Shown here in pieces: positions 23,651 to 31,334 of a stretch of DNA of 32,416 bases (positions are counted from its first letter, which is position 1; the number at the start of each line of letters is the position of its first letter). A program made the translations under genes and the position numbers. The notes beneath the pieces are model-generated. The model ran no database searches and was not told the origin of the DNA. It was given only the letters and a program-made list of their open reading frames with translations. This DNA comes from Peptococcaceae bacterium BRH_c23 (GTDB taxonomy: Bacteria > Bacillota_B > Desulfitobacteriia > Desulfitobacteriales > Desulfitobacteriaceae), in contig LADV01000106.1 of NCBI GenBank assembly GCA_000961805.1, forward strand, positions 1 to 32,416. The letters are read 5' to 3'.

Positions 23651-24550
23651 ATGTTAGATTTAATGCGTTTATTCAGTCAAGTAGTAGAGGAACAGAGTTT
23701 TACAGTAGTCGCGCGGAAATTGGGAATCAGCCAACCCGCAGTCTCCAATCAAATCCGAGCATTTGAGGAGAAATTAGGGGTAAAATTGCTATATCGTAAA
23801 GGAAAGGGTTTTGCCTTAACCTCGGAGGGTGAGACTGTTTATCGGCATACTTTGCAAATGCTGGATGAATGGTCAGAACTAATGAGAGAAATCGGAGGAT
23901 CCGAAAGAGTCATGAATGGGAAAGTTCATATTGGCGCTTCGCACATCCCAGGTGAATACTTACTTCCTGCTTACTTAGCCTCTTTTCGGAACTTGTATCC
24001 AGAGATTAAATTTAAACTATCCATAGGGGACAGTCTGGAGATGGCAGAAAAGGTTCTAACTCATGAGGTGGATTTTGCCGTAGTGGGAGCGGTTTTTGAT
24101 ACCGAAAAACTAACCTCTGATTTTTGGCTTAAGGATGAACTAGCTTGTGTGTTTTCTTCTGACCATGTCTTAAGTTTATCTCAAAGCATTGAACTAAACC
24201 AACTTAAAGACTATCCCATGATCATACGTGAGTCCGGGTCCGGACATCGGAGAGCTTTCGAGGAAGCACTCATGAGAAGTGGTTCTGATCTGAATGATTT
24301 TAATATCGTGTTAGAAGTTGGAAGTACAGAAGCTGTAAAAAATGCTGTTCGTTCTGGGATTGGCTACTCGTTTTTGTCAAAGCATGCTTTAGAGTCTGGT
24401 GAGAAACAAGGTTTAGTCTGGATGAACGTTCAAAATTTTAACCTAGAGCGCGGTTTCTACCTTTTAACCCGTCGTACGAAACACTTAACGGTTATTGCAG
24501 AAGAGTGTTATCGGTATCTGACAAGTCAGAAGTCGGAGGTCGGAGGCTAG
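23651..24550 (+). CDS. LysR-type regulator, CysL-like
   Basis: A 299-residue regulator. The winged helix-turn-helix is at about residues 3-60, with SFTVVARKLGISQPAVSNQI, and the periplasmic-binding-like effector domain at about 90-290. The start of the effector domain, HIGASHIPGEYLLP, is typical of the CysL/CysB-like branch, often linked to sulfur or one-carbon metabolism. No target is visible nearby, and the gene is not divergent from a neighbour, as many LysR genes are. The start is ATG 23651, seven bases after AAGGAGG; the ATG-like codon at 23633 has no ribosome site. The last residues (SQKSEVGG) come from a short repeated DNA stretch. Confidence 0.9.
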   Translation: MLDLMRLFSQVVEEQSFTVVARKLGISQPAVSNQIRAFEEKLGVKLLYRKGKGFALTSEGETVYRHTLQMLDEWSELMREIGGSERVMNGKVHIGASHIPGEYLLPAYLASFRNLYPEIKFKLSIGDSLEMAEKVLTHEVDFAVVGAVFDTEKLTSDFWLKDELACVFSSDHVLSLSQSIELNQLKDYPMIIRESGSGHRRAFEEALMRSGSDLNDFNIVLEVGSTEAVKNAVRSGIGYSFLSKHALESGEKQGLVWMNVQNFNLERGFYLLTRRTKHLTVIAEECYRYLTSQKSEVGG

Positions 24551-24562
24551 TAGTCAGAGGTT
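24531..24562 (+). repeat. Short degenerate repeats at the end of the LysR gene
   Basis: Copies of a motif like AGTCGGAGG or AGTCAGAGG recur through 24531-24562, crossing the stop codon of the LysR gene. This pattern suggests slippage or an inserted mini-repeat that changed the C-terminus. Confidence 0.4.
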
Positions 24563-24569
24563 AGACCCC

Positions 24570-24576
24570 TTCGACA
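24570..24576 (-). promoter_or_regulatory. 0A-box core upstream of the DnaA-like gene
   Basis: TTCGACA is the reverse complement of TGTCGAA, the seven-base Spo0A core. It lies 86 bases before the DnaA-like start. Seven-base matches are expected by chance several times in this window, so this is only a candidate. Confidence 0.3.
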
Positions 24577-24661
24577 GTTAAGACTAAATTCCTCGACTGT
24601 CTTATGGCATAATGACGTTGACAGCAAAGTTGGGTAACTAGTTAATAAAGGAGAGGCATTC

Positions 24662-25645
24662 TTGAAATGGTTTATAAGTGACTTTAATTATCGGGCATGG
24701 CGTCTGATCAAAGGTTACCAGCTAGAAAATGCACCAGGGGTTACACTGATTTATGGGCCACGAGGGATCGGTAAATCGGCTTTGTTACGCTATCTGTATC
24801 AAAAAATCGAGTTGAAGCATGAAAGCCAAATGACGGATGCCTTATCTTTTGCACGCCAGTATGCGTATGCCGCTCACGAGAATAAGTTCAACCTATTTCG
24901 TCAACGCTACCGTACAGCAGAACTCCTATTAATAGACGATCTTCAATCTTTAACAGGGAAGTCCAAGTCCATCGAGGAACTCCACTATACCTATGAACAC
25001 GTCATTGGTAATGGAGGAAAGATGGTGGTCTCAGTAGAAGCGGAATTACTAAATCTAGAGTTTCTAGGGGAGAGGCTGGCCTCGCGTTTGTTAAGTGGAG
25101 TCGTTATCCCCGTGCATCGGCCTTTAAACCATGAATTAGAGCTTTTCCTCATGGATTATATTCACGCGAAGCGCCTTTATTTAGATAATTCAGTGGTGAG
25201 TGTGATCGCTGAGCGTACAGATAATTTAGCGGATGCAATCAGCACAATAACCCGATTTATTCAATTCGCAGAATCCTGTCAGGATGAGCTGAGCCTCTCT
25301 TGTTTTCAGGCTTATTGGGAAAAGCAAATTAGCGACCGAAATTCAGCCGCTGATCCAATCAATATTATGCGAGTTGTAAGTCAGACCATGGGTATTTCCT
25401 TGGAAGAGTTGCAGAGTCCAGATCGGAAACAACAGGTGAATGAGGCGAGACAAATGGCAATTTACGCCATTCGGACGCTTTGTAAACTTTCTTATCCTGC
25501 CTTAGGGAGTTATTTTAACCGTAATCATAATACAATGATAACCTCCTTTAATAAAATGCATGAAAAGCTGGCTAAAGACGAAGAATTAAACAAAAAATAT
25601 CAATCTATTATCAACACTTTTAAAGCAGAATTAATGAGTGATTAA
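24662..25645 (+). CDS. DnaA-like protein lacking domains I and II
   Basis: A 327-residue paralogue of the replication initiator DnaA. The AAA+ core (domain III, about 20-220) has Walker A GPRGIGKS (32-39), Walker B LLLIDD (88-93), the arginine-finger box LASRLLSG with R142 and a sensor-2 arginine near 198. Domain IV (about 232-327) is collinear with DnaA, ending in ARQMAIYAIRTL and the signature-like NRNHNTMITSFNKM. In DnaA this reads GRDHTTV, so Arg, His and one Thr are kept while Asp is Asn. The N-terminal self-association and helicase-loading domain and the linker are missing. Unlike Hda it still has the DNA-binding domain. The start is TTG 24662, nine bases after AAAGGAG. The true DnaA is presumably at oriC. 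Confidence 0.85.
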   Translation: MKWFISDFNYRAWRLIKGYQLENAPGVTLIYGPRGIGKSALLRYLYQKIELKHESQMTDALSFARQYAYAAHENKFNLFRQRYRTAELLLIDDLQSLTGKSKSIEELHYTYEHVIGNGGKMVVSVEAELLNLEFLGERLASRLLSGVVIPVHRPLNHELELFLMDYIHAKRLYLDNSVVSVIAERTDNLADAISTITRFIQFAESCQDELSLSCFQAYWEKQISDRNSAADPINIMRVVSQTMGISLEELQSPDRKQQVNEARQMAIYAIRTLCKLSYPALGSYFNRNHNTMITSFNKMHEKLAKDEELNKKYQSIINTFKAELMSD

Positions 25646-25738
25646 AGCATAGAAACCGGTCTGTTTTCCTGCGAATAAAGATAGGGATAAACAGTGTAAA
25701 AAGTCATAGATTGCAAGATAATGATAAGGGGTGATCCG

Positions 25739-26710
25739 ATGGCAGGTAATATACAACGGATAGCAGTGCTGACTAGTGGTGGAGATGCTCCCGGAATGAA
25801 CGCAGCCCTACGCGCTGTGGTTCGGAAAGGAATTTACCACGATTTAAATGTTTTCGGGATAAACCGTGGTTATGAGGGACTTATCCATGGAGAAATTCAA
25901 GAAATGACCATAGGCTCAGTAGCTGATATTGTGCTTCGCGGAGGAACTATCTTGAAAACGGCACGATCTGAAGAAATGCGGACAGTTGAAGGGCAACAAA
26001 AGGCCTTCGAGCAGTTACATAAGTTACAGATTGACGCCTTGGTAGTGATTGGCGGAGATGGGTCGTTTCGAGGAGCACAGACGTTAGCGGCTAAGGGATT
26101 TCAGGTCGTGGGGATTCCAGGGACTATTGATAATGATATCGCTGGAACGGATTTAACTATAGGATTTGATACCGCCATTAATACGGTAGTCGACGCAGTC
26201 AGCAAGATTAGGGATACAGCGTCCTCCCACGAGCGCACCTTCATAGTAGAGGTAATGGGTCGGGATTGCGGAAATATTGCCCTGCAGGCCGGTATCGCCT
26301 GTGGAGCAGAATCGATTCTTGTGCCTGAAATCCCCTACGATTTGGATGAGATTAGCGAAAAATTAAAGCGTGGTCATCAACGTGGGAAAAATCATAGTAT
26401 TATTTTAGTGTCTGAAGGGGTGGGAAGTGCTTACAAAATTGGAGAAGAATTACGGGAACGTTCTGGATTTGAGACGAGAATTACTGTTTTAGGCCATTTA
26501 CAACGCGGTGGAAATCCAAGCGCTCTAGATGCAGTGATTGCAGCAGCCATGGGCGGAAAAGCGATTGAGATTATTATGGCCGGAGAGTCTAATCGGATGA
26601 CTGCATATGTCAATCAGAGGGTGGTCTCTAGTCCCATTGATGCTGCTTATGGAACACGGAGCCCCTTTAACAGAGAACTATATGACTTAGCCAATGAGCT
26701 TTCGATTTAG
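25739..26710 (+). CDS. pfkA: ATP-dependent 6-phosphofructokinase
   Basis: The 323-residue enzyme phosphorylates fructose 6-phosphate to the 1,6-bisphosphate in glycolysis. The family landmarks are TSGGDAPGMNAALR (about residues 11-24), GGDGS, GIPGTIDNDIAGTD with the catalytic aspartates, IRDTASSHERTFIVEVMGR and GHLQRGG. The Gly at the ATP site (GGDGSF) marks the ATP-using rather than pyrophosphate-using type. The start is ATG 25739 after AAGGGGTG; an ATG at 25721 overlaps the ribosome region. pgi follows after 38 bases, so two neighbouring glycolytic steps are encoded together. Confidence 0.97.
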   Translation: MAGNIQRIAVLTSGGDAPGMNAALRAVVRKGIYHDLNVFGINRGYEGLIHGEIQEMTIGSVADIVLRGGTILKTARSEEMRTVEGQQKAFEQLHKLQIDALVVIGGDGSFRGAQTLAAKGFQVVGIPGTIDNDIAGTDLTIGFDTAINTVVDAVSKIRDTASSHERTFIVEVMGRDCGNIALQAGIACGAESILVPEIPYDLDEISEKLKRGHQRGKNHSIILVSEGVGSAYKIGEELRERSGFETRITVLGHLQRGGNPSALDAVIAAAMGGKAIEIIMAGESNRMTAYVNQRVVSSPIDAAYGTRSPFNRELYDLANELSI

Positions 26711-26748
26711 CATTTATGGTCAATCAAATAAGAGAATGGGGTGGAATC

Positions 26749-28173
26749 ATGGTAGATCAAGTACGACCTGGAATTGTGCTCGATTATACGGGGATGATGC
26801 AAAGTTCACAAAATATGAAGGGGTTTTCAAATTCAGAACTGAAGGACCTCCAAGCTGTTTTAGATGCAGCCCAAACCTCACTTGACAAACGGAGAGAAGC
26901 TGGGGAACTTGATTTTTCGAGGCTTTTACCCTCTATGAAAAGCCAGCTTGCTGAGATCATAGAGTATGCAAACCAGGCAGCCTTAAAATTTGAGAATTTT
27001 GTTGTCTTGGGAATTGGTGGCTCTGCACTCGGGCCGATGGCTGTTCACCAAGCTCTCAACCATTATTATTATAACGAACTTCCTCCAGAACGTCGTGGTC
27101 ACCGTCCACGCCTTTATGTGGTGGACAACATTGACCCAATGCGTTTTCATGAATTGTTACATATACTCGATCCACATAAAACTCTTTTTAATGTCATTAG
27201 TAAATCAGGCAACACCTCAGAAACTATGGCTCAATTCATGATCATTCGAGACATTTTGCGTCGGGAATGTGGAGACCACTATACCAAACATATTGTCGTA
27301 ACCACAGATAAAGAAAAAGGAAATCTGTTGCCGATTGCCCTCAAAGAAGGATTTCAGCGTTTTGTGATTCCCTCTGCTATTGGAGGGCGCTTCTCAGAAC
27401 TGACCCCCGTAGGATTACTTGCGGCTGCTATTTGTGGAATTGATGTTAACCAGCTTCTCGAAGGCGCTCTAGAAATGGATCAGAGGATTCGAGAAACGAA
27501 GGGGGTGTTCTCCAATCCTGCTCAATTGCGATCAGCACTTGCCCTTTTGTCATGGCGAAAAGGCAAAAACATCTCTGTCTTGATGCCCTATGCTGACGGC
27601 CTTAAAACCATAGCAGATTGGTATGCTCAATTATGGGCAGAAAGCTTAGGAAAACGTCTGGATCGACAGGGATGTGTAGTTCAGCTCGGACAAACACCCG
27701 TAAAGGCACTGGGAGTCACTGATCAACATTCTCAAGTTCAGTTATATGTCGAGGGTCCTGATGATAAGACTATCGCGTTTGTGACAGTTGGCAAATTCAG
27801 GGAAGATCAAGAGATCCCATCAGACATTGGAGAGTTGCCCGAGGATATTCAATTTTTAGGGGGTCGTACTTTAGCAGAGTTGTTGATTGCAGAACAGAAA
27901 GCTACGGAATACGCTCTAACCTTAGCGGGGCGACAACATCAGAAGATAGTACTTCCCAGCTTGGATGCCTTTCATATCGGACAATTGTTGGTTATGCTCG
28001 AGTGGGAGACCGCTTATATGGGAGAGCTTTTGAATATTAACGCCTTTGATCAGCCCGGAGTTGAGGAAGGGAAAATTGGGACGTATGCCTTAATGGGACG
28101 CAAGGGATATGAGGCAAGGAGACAGGAAATTGAGGAATATGGTAATACGCGGTATCTTCTTCAAAGAAAATGA
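26749..28173 (+). CDS. pgi: Glucose-6-phosphate isomerase
   Basis: A 474-residue enzyme that interconverts glucose 6-phosphate and fructose 6-phosphate. Landmarks are VVLGIGGSALGP, SKSGNTSETMAQF (sugar-phosphate binding), GGRFSELTPVGLL with the conserved Arg and Glu, and the late catalytic region around QLGQTPVKALGVTDQHSQ. The length fits the bacterial type of Firmicutes. The start is ATG 26749 after GGGGTGG; an ATG at 26716 is in frame but has no ribosome site. It probably shares a transcript with pfkA and ends at a strong terminator. Confidence 0.97.
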   Translation: MVDQVRPGIVLDYTGMMQSSQNMKGFSNSELKDLQAVLDAAQTSLDKRREAGELDFSRLLPSMKSQLAEIIEYANQAALKFENFVVLGIGGSALGPMAVHQALNHYYYNELPPERRGHRPRLYVVDNIDPMRFHELLHILDPHKTLFNVISKSGNTSETMAQFMIIRDILRRECGDHYTKHIVVTTDKEKGNLLPIALKEGFQRFVIPSAIGGRFSELTPVGLLAAAICGIDVNQLLEGALEMDQRIRETKGVFSNPAQLRSALALLSWRKGKNISVLMPYADGLKTIADWYAQLWAESLGKRLDRQGCVVQLGQTPVKALGVTDQHSQVQLYVEGPDDKTIAFVTVGKFREDQEIPSDIGELPEDIQFLGGRTLAELLIAEQKATEYALTLAGRQHQKIVLPSLDAFHIGQLLVMLEWETAYMGELLNINAFDQPGVEEGKIGTYALMGRKGYEARRQEIEEYGNTRYLLQRK

Positions 28174-28185
28174 CAACGGCATTCG

Positions 28186-28219
28186 CGAAACTACCTAAGA
28201 CAAAGGTAGTTTCGTTTTA
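28186..28219 (+). terminator. pfkA-pgi terminator
   Basis: CGAAACTACCT pairs perfectly with AGGTAGTTTCG around a seven-base loop, followed by TTTTAT. Confidence 0.85.
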
Positions 28220-28314
28220 TGCTTGGAGGGTTTTCACCGTATCGACATTACCAAAATCAGCATTTTCACGTCAGACTTTGTACATGTTTTTAACAATAGA
28301 TGAAAAAATATACA

Positions 28315-28343
28315 TTGCTAGTCTTGGGAAAAAAATTTATACT
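28315..28343 (+). promoter_or_regulatory. Promoter of the DAHP synthase gene
   Basis: TTGCTA (28315-28320) and TATACT (28338-28343) are 17 bases apart, about 50 bases before the start codon. No terminator-antiterminator pair is visible between the promoter and the gene, so I see no T-box here. Confidence 0.5.
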
Positions 28344-28395
28344 AAAACAATCACAATCATGAAAACTGTCGTTGTTTTACGAAGGAGAATTGGAA

Positions 28396-29424
28396 ATGAG
28401 TATTAAATTCCTGAAACGAATTCCAACTGCGGATGAGATTATAGAGCAAATTCCTTTGCCAAAGCACATTAAAGCTATTAAAGAAAAAAGAGATAGAGAA
28501 ATAAGGGATATCTTTCAAGATAAGGATGATCGATTTATTCTTATAATAGGTCCATGTTCAGCGGATAATGAAGACTCTGTCTGCGAGTATATTGAAAAAC
28601 TTGCTGGGGTTCAGGAAAAAGTAAACGATTCAATTATAATTATTCCAAGAATCTATACCAATAAGCCTCGAACGACGGGTGAAGGGTATAAAGGCATGGC
28701 GCATCAACCAGACCCAAGCAAAAAACCAGATTTATTTGAAGGAATAAAAGCCATCCGAAAAATGCATTTAAGATCATTATGTGAATTTTACATGCCCGCT
28801 GCCGATGAAATGCTTTACCCGGAAAACTATACCTATCTCTCAGATGTTTTGGGATACATTGCAATTGGAGCTCGTTCCGTCGAAAATCAACAACACAGAT
28901 TAACCGTGAGTGGTGTTGATACACCAGTAGGTATGAAAAATCCCACAAGTGGTGACCTGTCAGTCATGTTGAACTCAATTATAGCTGCACAGCAGGGCCA
29001 TACTTTTATCTATAATGGCTGGGAAATTGAAACAAGCGGTAATCCTCTGACCCATGCTATTTTAAGAGGTGCGGTGGATTCTTATGGTAGAAATATCCCG
29101 AATTATCATTTTGAGGATTTAATACGCATTGCTAAAGAGTATGAAAACTTGCAATTGTCAAATCCATCAATTATTGTAGACACAAACCATGCAAATTCTA
29201 TGAAGTGCTATGCAGAACAGCCAAGAATCGCTAGAGAAGTATTAATGAGTAGGAAATATGACACGTTAATCAAGAAAATAATCAAGGGTCTCATGATTGA
29301 AAGCTATCTATTAGAAGGCAAGCAAGGTATAGGAGAGAATATTTATGGAAAATCAATTACGGATGCCTGTCTTGGTTGGGAAAGTACCGAAAAATTAATT
29401 TATTATATAGCAGAAAACATTTAA
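28396..29424 (+). CDS. aroG: DAHP synthase, AroG type
   Basis: The 342-residue enzyme joins phosphoenolpyruvate and erythrose 4-phosphate, the first step of aromatic amino acid synthesis. It belongs to the class Ia (AroF/G/H) type, with IIGPCSADNEDSV, RIYTNKPRTTGEGYKG, FYMPAADEM, IGARSVENQQHR and PVGMKNPTSGDL, and the metal-binding VDTNHANS. This type is usual in Proteobacteria. Many Firmicutes use the shorter AroA-beta type fused to or paired with chorismate mutase. The start is ATG 28396 after AAGGAGA. It stands alone between two terminators. Base composition is more AT-rich than in pgi, which together with the family type could point to acquisition by transfer. Confidence 0.93.
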   Translation: MSIKFLKRIPTADEIIEQIPLPKHIKAIKEKRDREIRDIFQDKDDRFILIIGPCSADNEDSVCEYIEKLAGVQEKVNDSIIIIPRIYTNKPRTTGEGYKGMAHQPDPSKKPDLFEGIKAIRKMHLRSLCEFYMPAADEMLYPENYTYLSDVLGYIAIGARSVENQQHRLTVSGVDTPVGMKNPTSGDLSVMLNSIIAAQQGHTFIYNGWEIETSGNPLTHAILRGAVDSYGRNIPNYHFEDLIRIAKEYENLQLSNPSIIVDTNHANSMKCYAEQPRIAREVLMSRKYDTLIKKIIKGLMIESYLLEGKQGIGENIYGKSITDACLGWESTEKLIYYIAENI

Positions 29425-29490
29425 CTTACCAAGTTCTGTGGAATTGGACGATGAAAAAGAAGAGTTGGATTTAAGTATATGATGTAGGAT

Positions 29491-29519
29491 GAGGGAGCCT
29501 TAAGCTCCCCCTTTTATTT
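29491..29519 (+). terminator. aroG terminator
   Basis: GGGAGC pairs with GCTCCC around CTTAA, followed by CCTTTTATTTG. Confidence 0.8.
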
Positions 29520-29536
29520 GTTTAATCAATTCCGAG

Positions 29537-29560
29537 ACACCCACTTCTATAAGTGGGTGT
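29537..29560. repeat. Perfect ten-base hairpin
   Basis: ACACCCACTT and AAGTGGGTGT are perfect inverted copies around CTAT. There is no T run after it, so it is not a typical terminator. Hairpins of this shape occur at the ends of IS200/IS605-type elements, but no transposase gene is present. Confidence 0.65.
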
Positions 29561-29572
29561 TCCTTATTCTGC

Positions 29573-29801
29573 TTCGGTGACGATAGTCTCCTGTGGAGAG
29601 TATCGCCGAGTCGCCTTTCCCAATAAGAACACTTAGCGGCGAAGGAGGTAGAGTCCATCCTAGGTTGCGCAAGTATTCGTCAGTGGCTCTGCGCCTTCGG
29701 CATAAGTAATCCTTCAGCGCGATAGTATTCGTTAAGGGTTGTGCGCTTTCGGCGATAATGTCCACTGGACACTATCGTCACTGGAGACTTACGTCACCGA
29801 A
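29573..29801. repeat. MITE-like element with long imperfect inverted ends
   Basis: The left end TTCGGTGACGATAGTCTCC (29573-29591) returns inverted at 29783-29801 with 17 of 19 bases equal. The next 17 bases (29593-29609) return inverted at 29749-29765 with 15 of 17 equal. A 17-base extra piece separates the two parts on the right. Inside is a diverged direct repeat of about 40 bases (29672-29712 and 29724-29763). The stretch is richer in G+C than the flanks, has no credible gene and can fold into several hairpins. It looks like a small non-autonomous mobile repeat or a structured RNA. Confidence 0.6.
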
Positions 29802-30038
29802 GTCTCGATGTTCAGTTTTGCTGAACTAGTTCACTTTTGGATTTTTTTTCGATCTTGAGAGGAAATGTAGGAAAGATGTGGAAACTAAGTTGTATTGCTC
29901 AAGTATGTTTCAAGTGTGTCTACTTTGATTTAGATATAGATAAACTCAAATCAAAAAACATATTAATTATTAGATGGACCCCAGACTCTTAGAGATCCTC
30001 ACTATAAAAACTTTTAAGATGAAGAAAGGGGATTTAAA

Positions 30039-30224
30039 ATGACGTTTATTTTAATAGTTCATGATGAAATTGCCAAAGATCATATTGGGGAATATGAATT
30101 TGATACCTTAAAAGAAGCAAAAGAATTTGCGCTTGATCTAATTACTATTGATGAGAGAAACGGAAAAAACTATAGTTATGTGGTAATAGATAGTGAAAAT
30201 AATAATTATAATTTATATAATTAG
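30039..30224 (+). CDS. Unknown small acidic protein (61 aa)
   Basis: A 61-residue soluble protein beginning with a strand (MTFILIVHDEI). It continues with an acidic helix (TLKEAKEFALDLI, about residues 27-39) and a strand, SYVVIDSENN. The fold may be a compact beta-alpha-beta unit. I do not recognise a family. The ribosome site AAAGGGG fits the ATG at 30039. It is AT-rich like the DNA around it and sits after the repeat-dense stretch. A second ribosome site follows 13 bases after the stop, leading to a nine-codon frame that ends in the REP-like motif. Confidence 0.65.
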   Translation: MTFILIVHDEIAKDHIGEYEFDTLKEAKEFALDLITIDERNGKNYSYVVIDSENNNYNLYN

Positions 30225-30267
30225 TTGGATTGACTGAAAGGAGAAGGATTTTGAAAGAAAAAGGAAT

Positions 30268-30284
30268 AATTCAAGCCTGACCCC
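30268..30284. repeat. REP-like motif AATTCAAGCCTGACCCC
   Basis: The 17 bases resemble repeats that often accompany REP-associated (Y1) transposases in diverse bacteria. They sit between the convergent ends of the small gene at 30039 and the EamA exporter. They form the end of a nine-codon frame that has a good ribosome site (AAAGGAG, 30237-30243; TTG 30251). Recognition is from memory. Confidence 0.35.
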
Positions 30285-30288
30285 ATGA

Positions 30289-31194
30289 TCAATTGTGGTT
30301 AGCGAATAAGACTGCAAATTTATGATCTAGCATTCCTGTTGTTAAGTAAACCCCCATGAAGACGAGTGATCCGCCCAGGACTTGTGTTGCTGTAATTTGT
30401 TCACCTAGAATCCCGCTAATAAGTGCGGTGAAAACGGGGATCAAATTCAGAAAGATTCCTGCCTGGCTGATTCCAATGGCTCGAACGGACATATTCCAGA
30501 AAACAAACGAAAAAACTGAAGGAAATATTGCCATATATAGAATCCCCGTCACAGCTAAGGGGCCAATTTCTGTCACATTAATCCCCTGCGCAAGAGCAAA
30601 AGGGGCAATTATTATCGTCGCAAATAAAGCTGATACAGCCGTAGCGGTGATAGGGGGAACAGTCGTAAGTCGCCTTCCAACGATGGAGTATAGGGTCCAG
30701 ATCACAACAGCCGCTAACATGAGTATATCGCCCTTGTTATACTCCCTTTGGAATAGTTGGCCAAGATTACCTTGTGTTATGATCACGAAAGTTCCTATCA
30801 GAGAAAGAACAATCCCCGACGTTTGAATCCGTGAGATTTTCTCTCGAAGCAAAAAGACAGAAAACAGGACGATGACTGCAGGGTTTATGGCGCTAACCAA
30901 CGCGGCATTCGTTGATGAGGTATACTCTAGGGCGGAATATAGGAACATGTTGTAACCGATGACCCCCAGTAATCCCATACTAACTAACGAAAGCCAGGCC
31001 TTCTTTACCGTCTTCCAGTTCGGCTTTTCCAGAAAGTAAGCGATCGGAAACAAGAATAATAAGGCTAACAGCCAACGAGAGAAGGTAGTCCAGAGCGGTG
31101 TTATGTCCGCAATTACATACTTTCCAAACACATAGTTCCCCGCCCAAAATAAATTGGTTGCCACAAGTAATAGCCAAGCTCGATATTTACTCAT
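30289..31194 (-). CDS. EamA/DMT-family exporter
   Basis: A 301-residue membrane protein with about ten helices in two EamA repeats (about residues 5-137 and 150-285). Typical stretches are TNLFWAGNYVFGKYV at the start, AALVSAINPAVIVLFS at the end of the first repeat and GISQAGIFLNLIPVFTAL in the second. Members export amino acids, nucleotides or other small metabolites. The substrate here cannot be told. The start is ATG 31194 after GGGAG; a TTG at 31206 overlaps that ribosome site. The FadR-like regulator lies upstream on the same strand and could control it, but a hairpin separates them. Confidence 0.9.
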   Translation of the reverse strand: MSKYRAWLLLVATNLFWAGNYVFGKYVIADITPLWTTFSRWLLALLFLFPIAYFLEKPNWKTVKKAWLSLVSMGLLGVIGYNMFLYSALEYTSSTNAALVSAINPAVIVLFSVFLLREKISRIQTSGIVLSLIGTFVIITQGNLGQLFQREYNKGDILMLAAVVIWTLYSIVGRRLTTVPPITATAVSALFATIIIAPFALAQGINVTEIGPLAVTGILYMAIFPSVFSFVFWNMSVRAIGISQAGIFLNLIPVFTALISGILGEQITATQVLGGSLVFMGVYLTTGMLDHKFAVLFANHN

Positions 31195-31300
31195 CTTTTC
31201 TCCCAACTTTTCAATAAGATTCTTTTATAGATCCATTCATAGTTTAGCTCAAGCTTTGAAAGGAATAAACGACTAGTTAAGATAAACTTAGTTAAACATC

Positions 31301-31334
31301 AAGCCAAGTTGATTTTCAGAGATCAGCTTGGCTT
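31301..31334 (-). terminator. Hairpin at the end of the GntR gene
   Basis: AAGCCAAGTTGAT and ATCAGCTTGGCTT pair over 13 bases with one G-T pair. The hairpin overlaps the stop codon of the regulator gene. The T tract on the minus strand is weak. Confidence 0.5.

Noticed and set aside
24618..24647. TTGACA with GTTAAT as promoter of the DnaA-like gene
   Set aside because: Transcription would start at about 24653 and cut off the ribosome site at 24647-24653.
28170..28406. Open frame after pgi
   Set aside because: It contains the pgi terminator hairpin and the aroG promoter and has no ribosome site.
29547..29765. Minus-strand frame in the repeat element
   Set aside because: It lies wholly within inverted and direct repeats, with no ribosome site and no family resemblance.
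29530..29830. CRISPR array in the repeat-dense stretch
   Set aside because: The repeats are few, diverged, partly inverted and irregularly spaced, and there are no cas genes.
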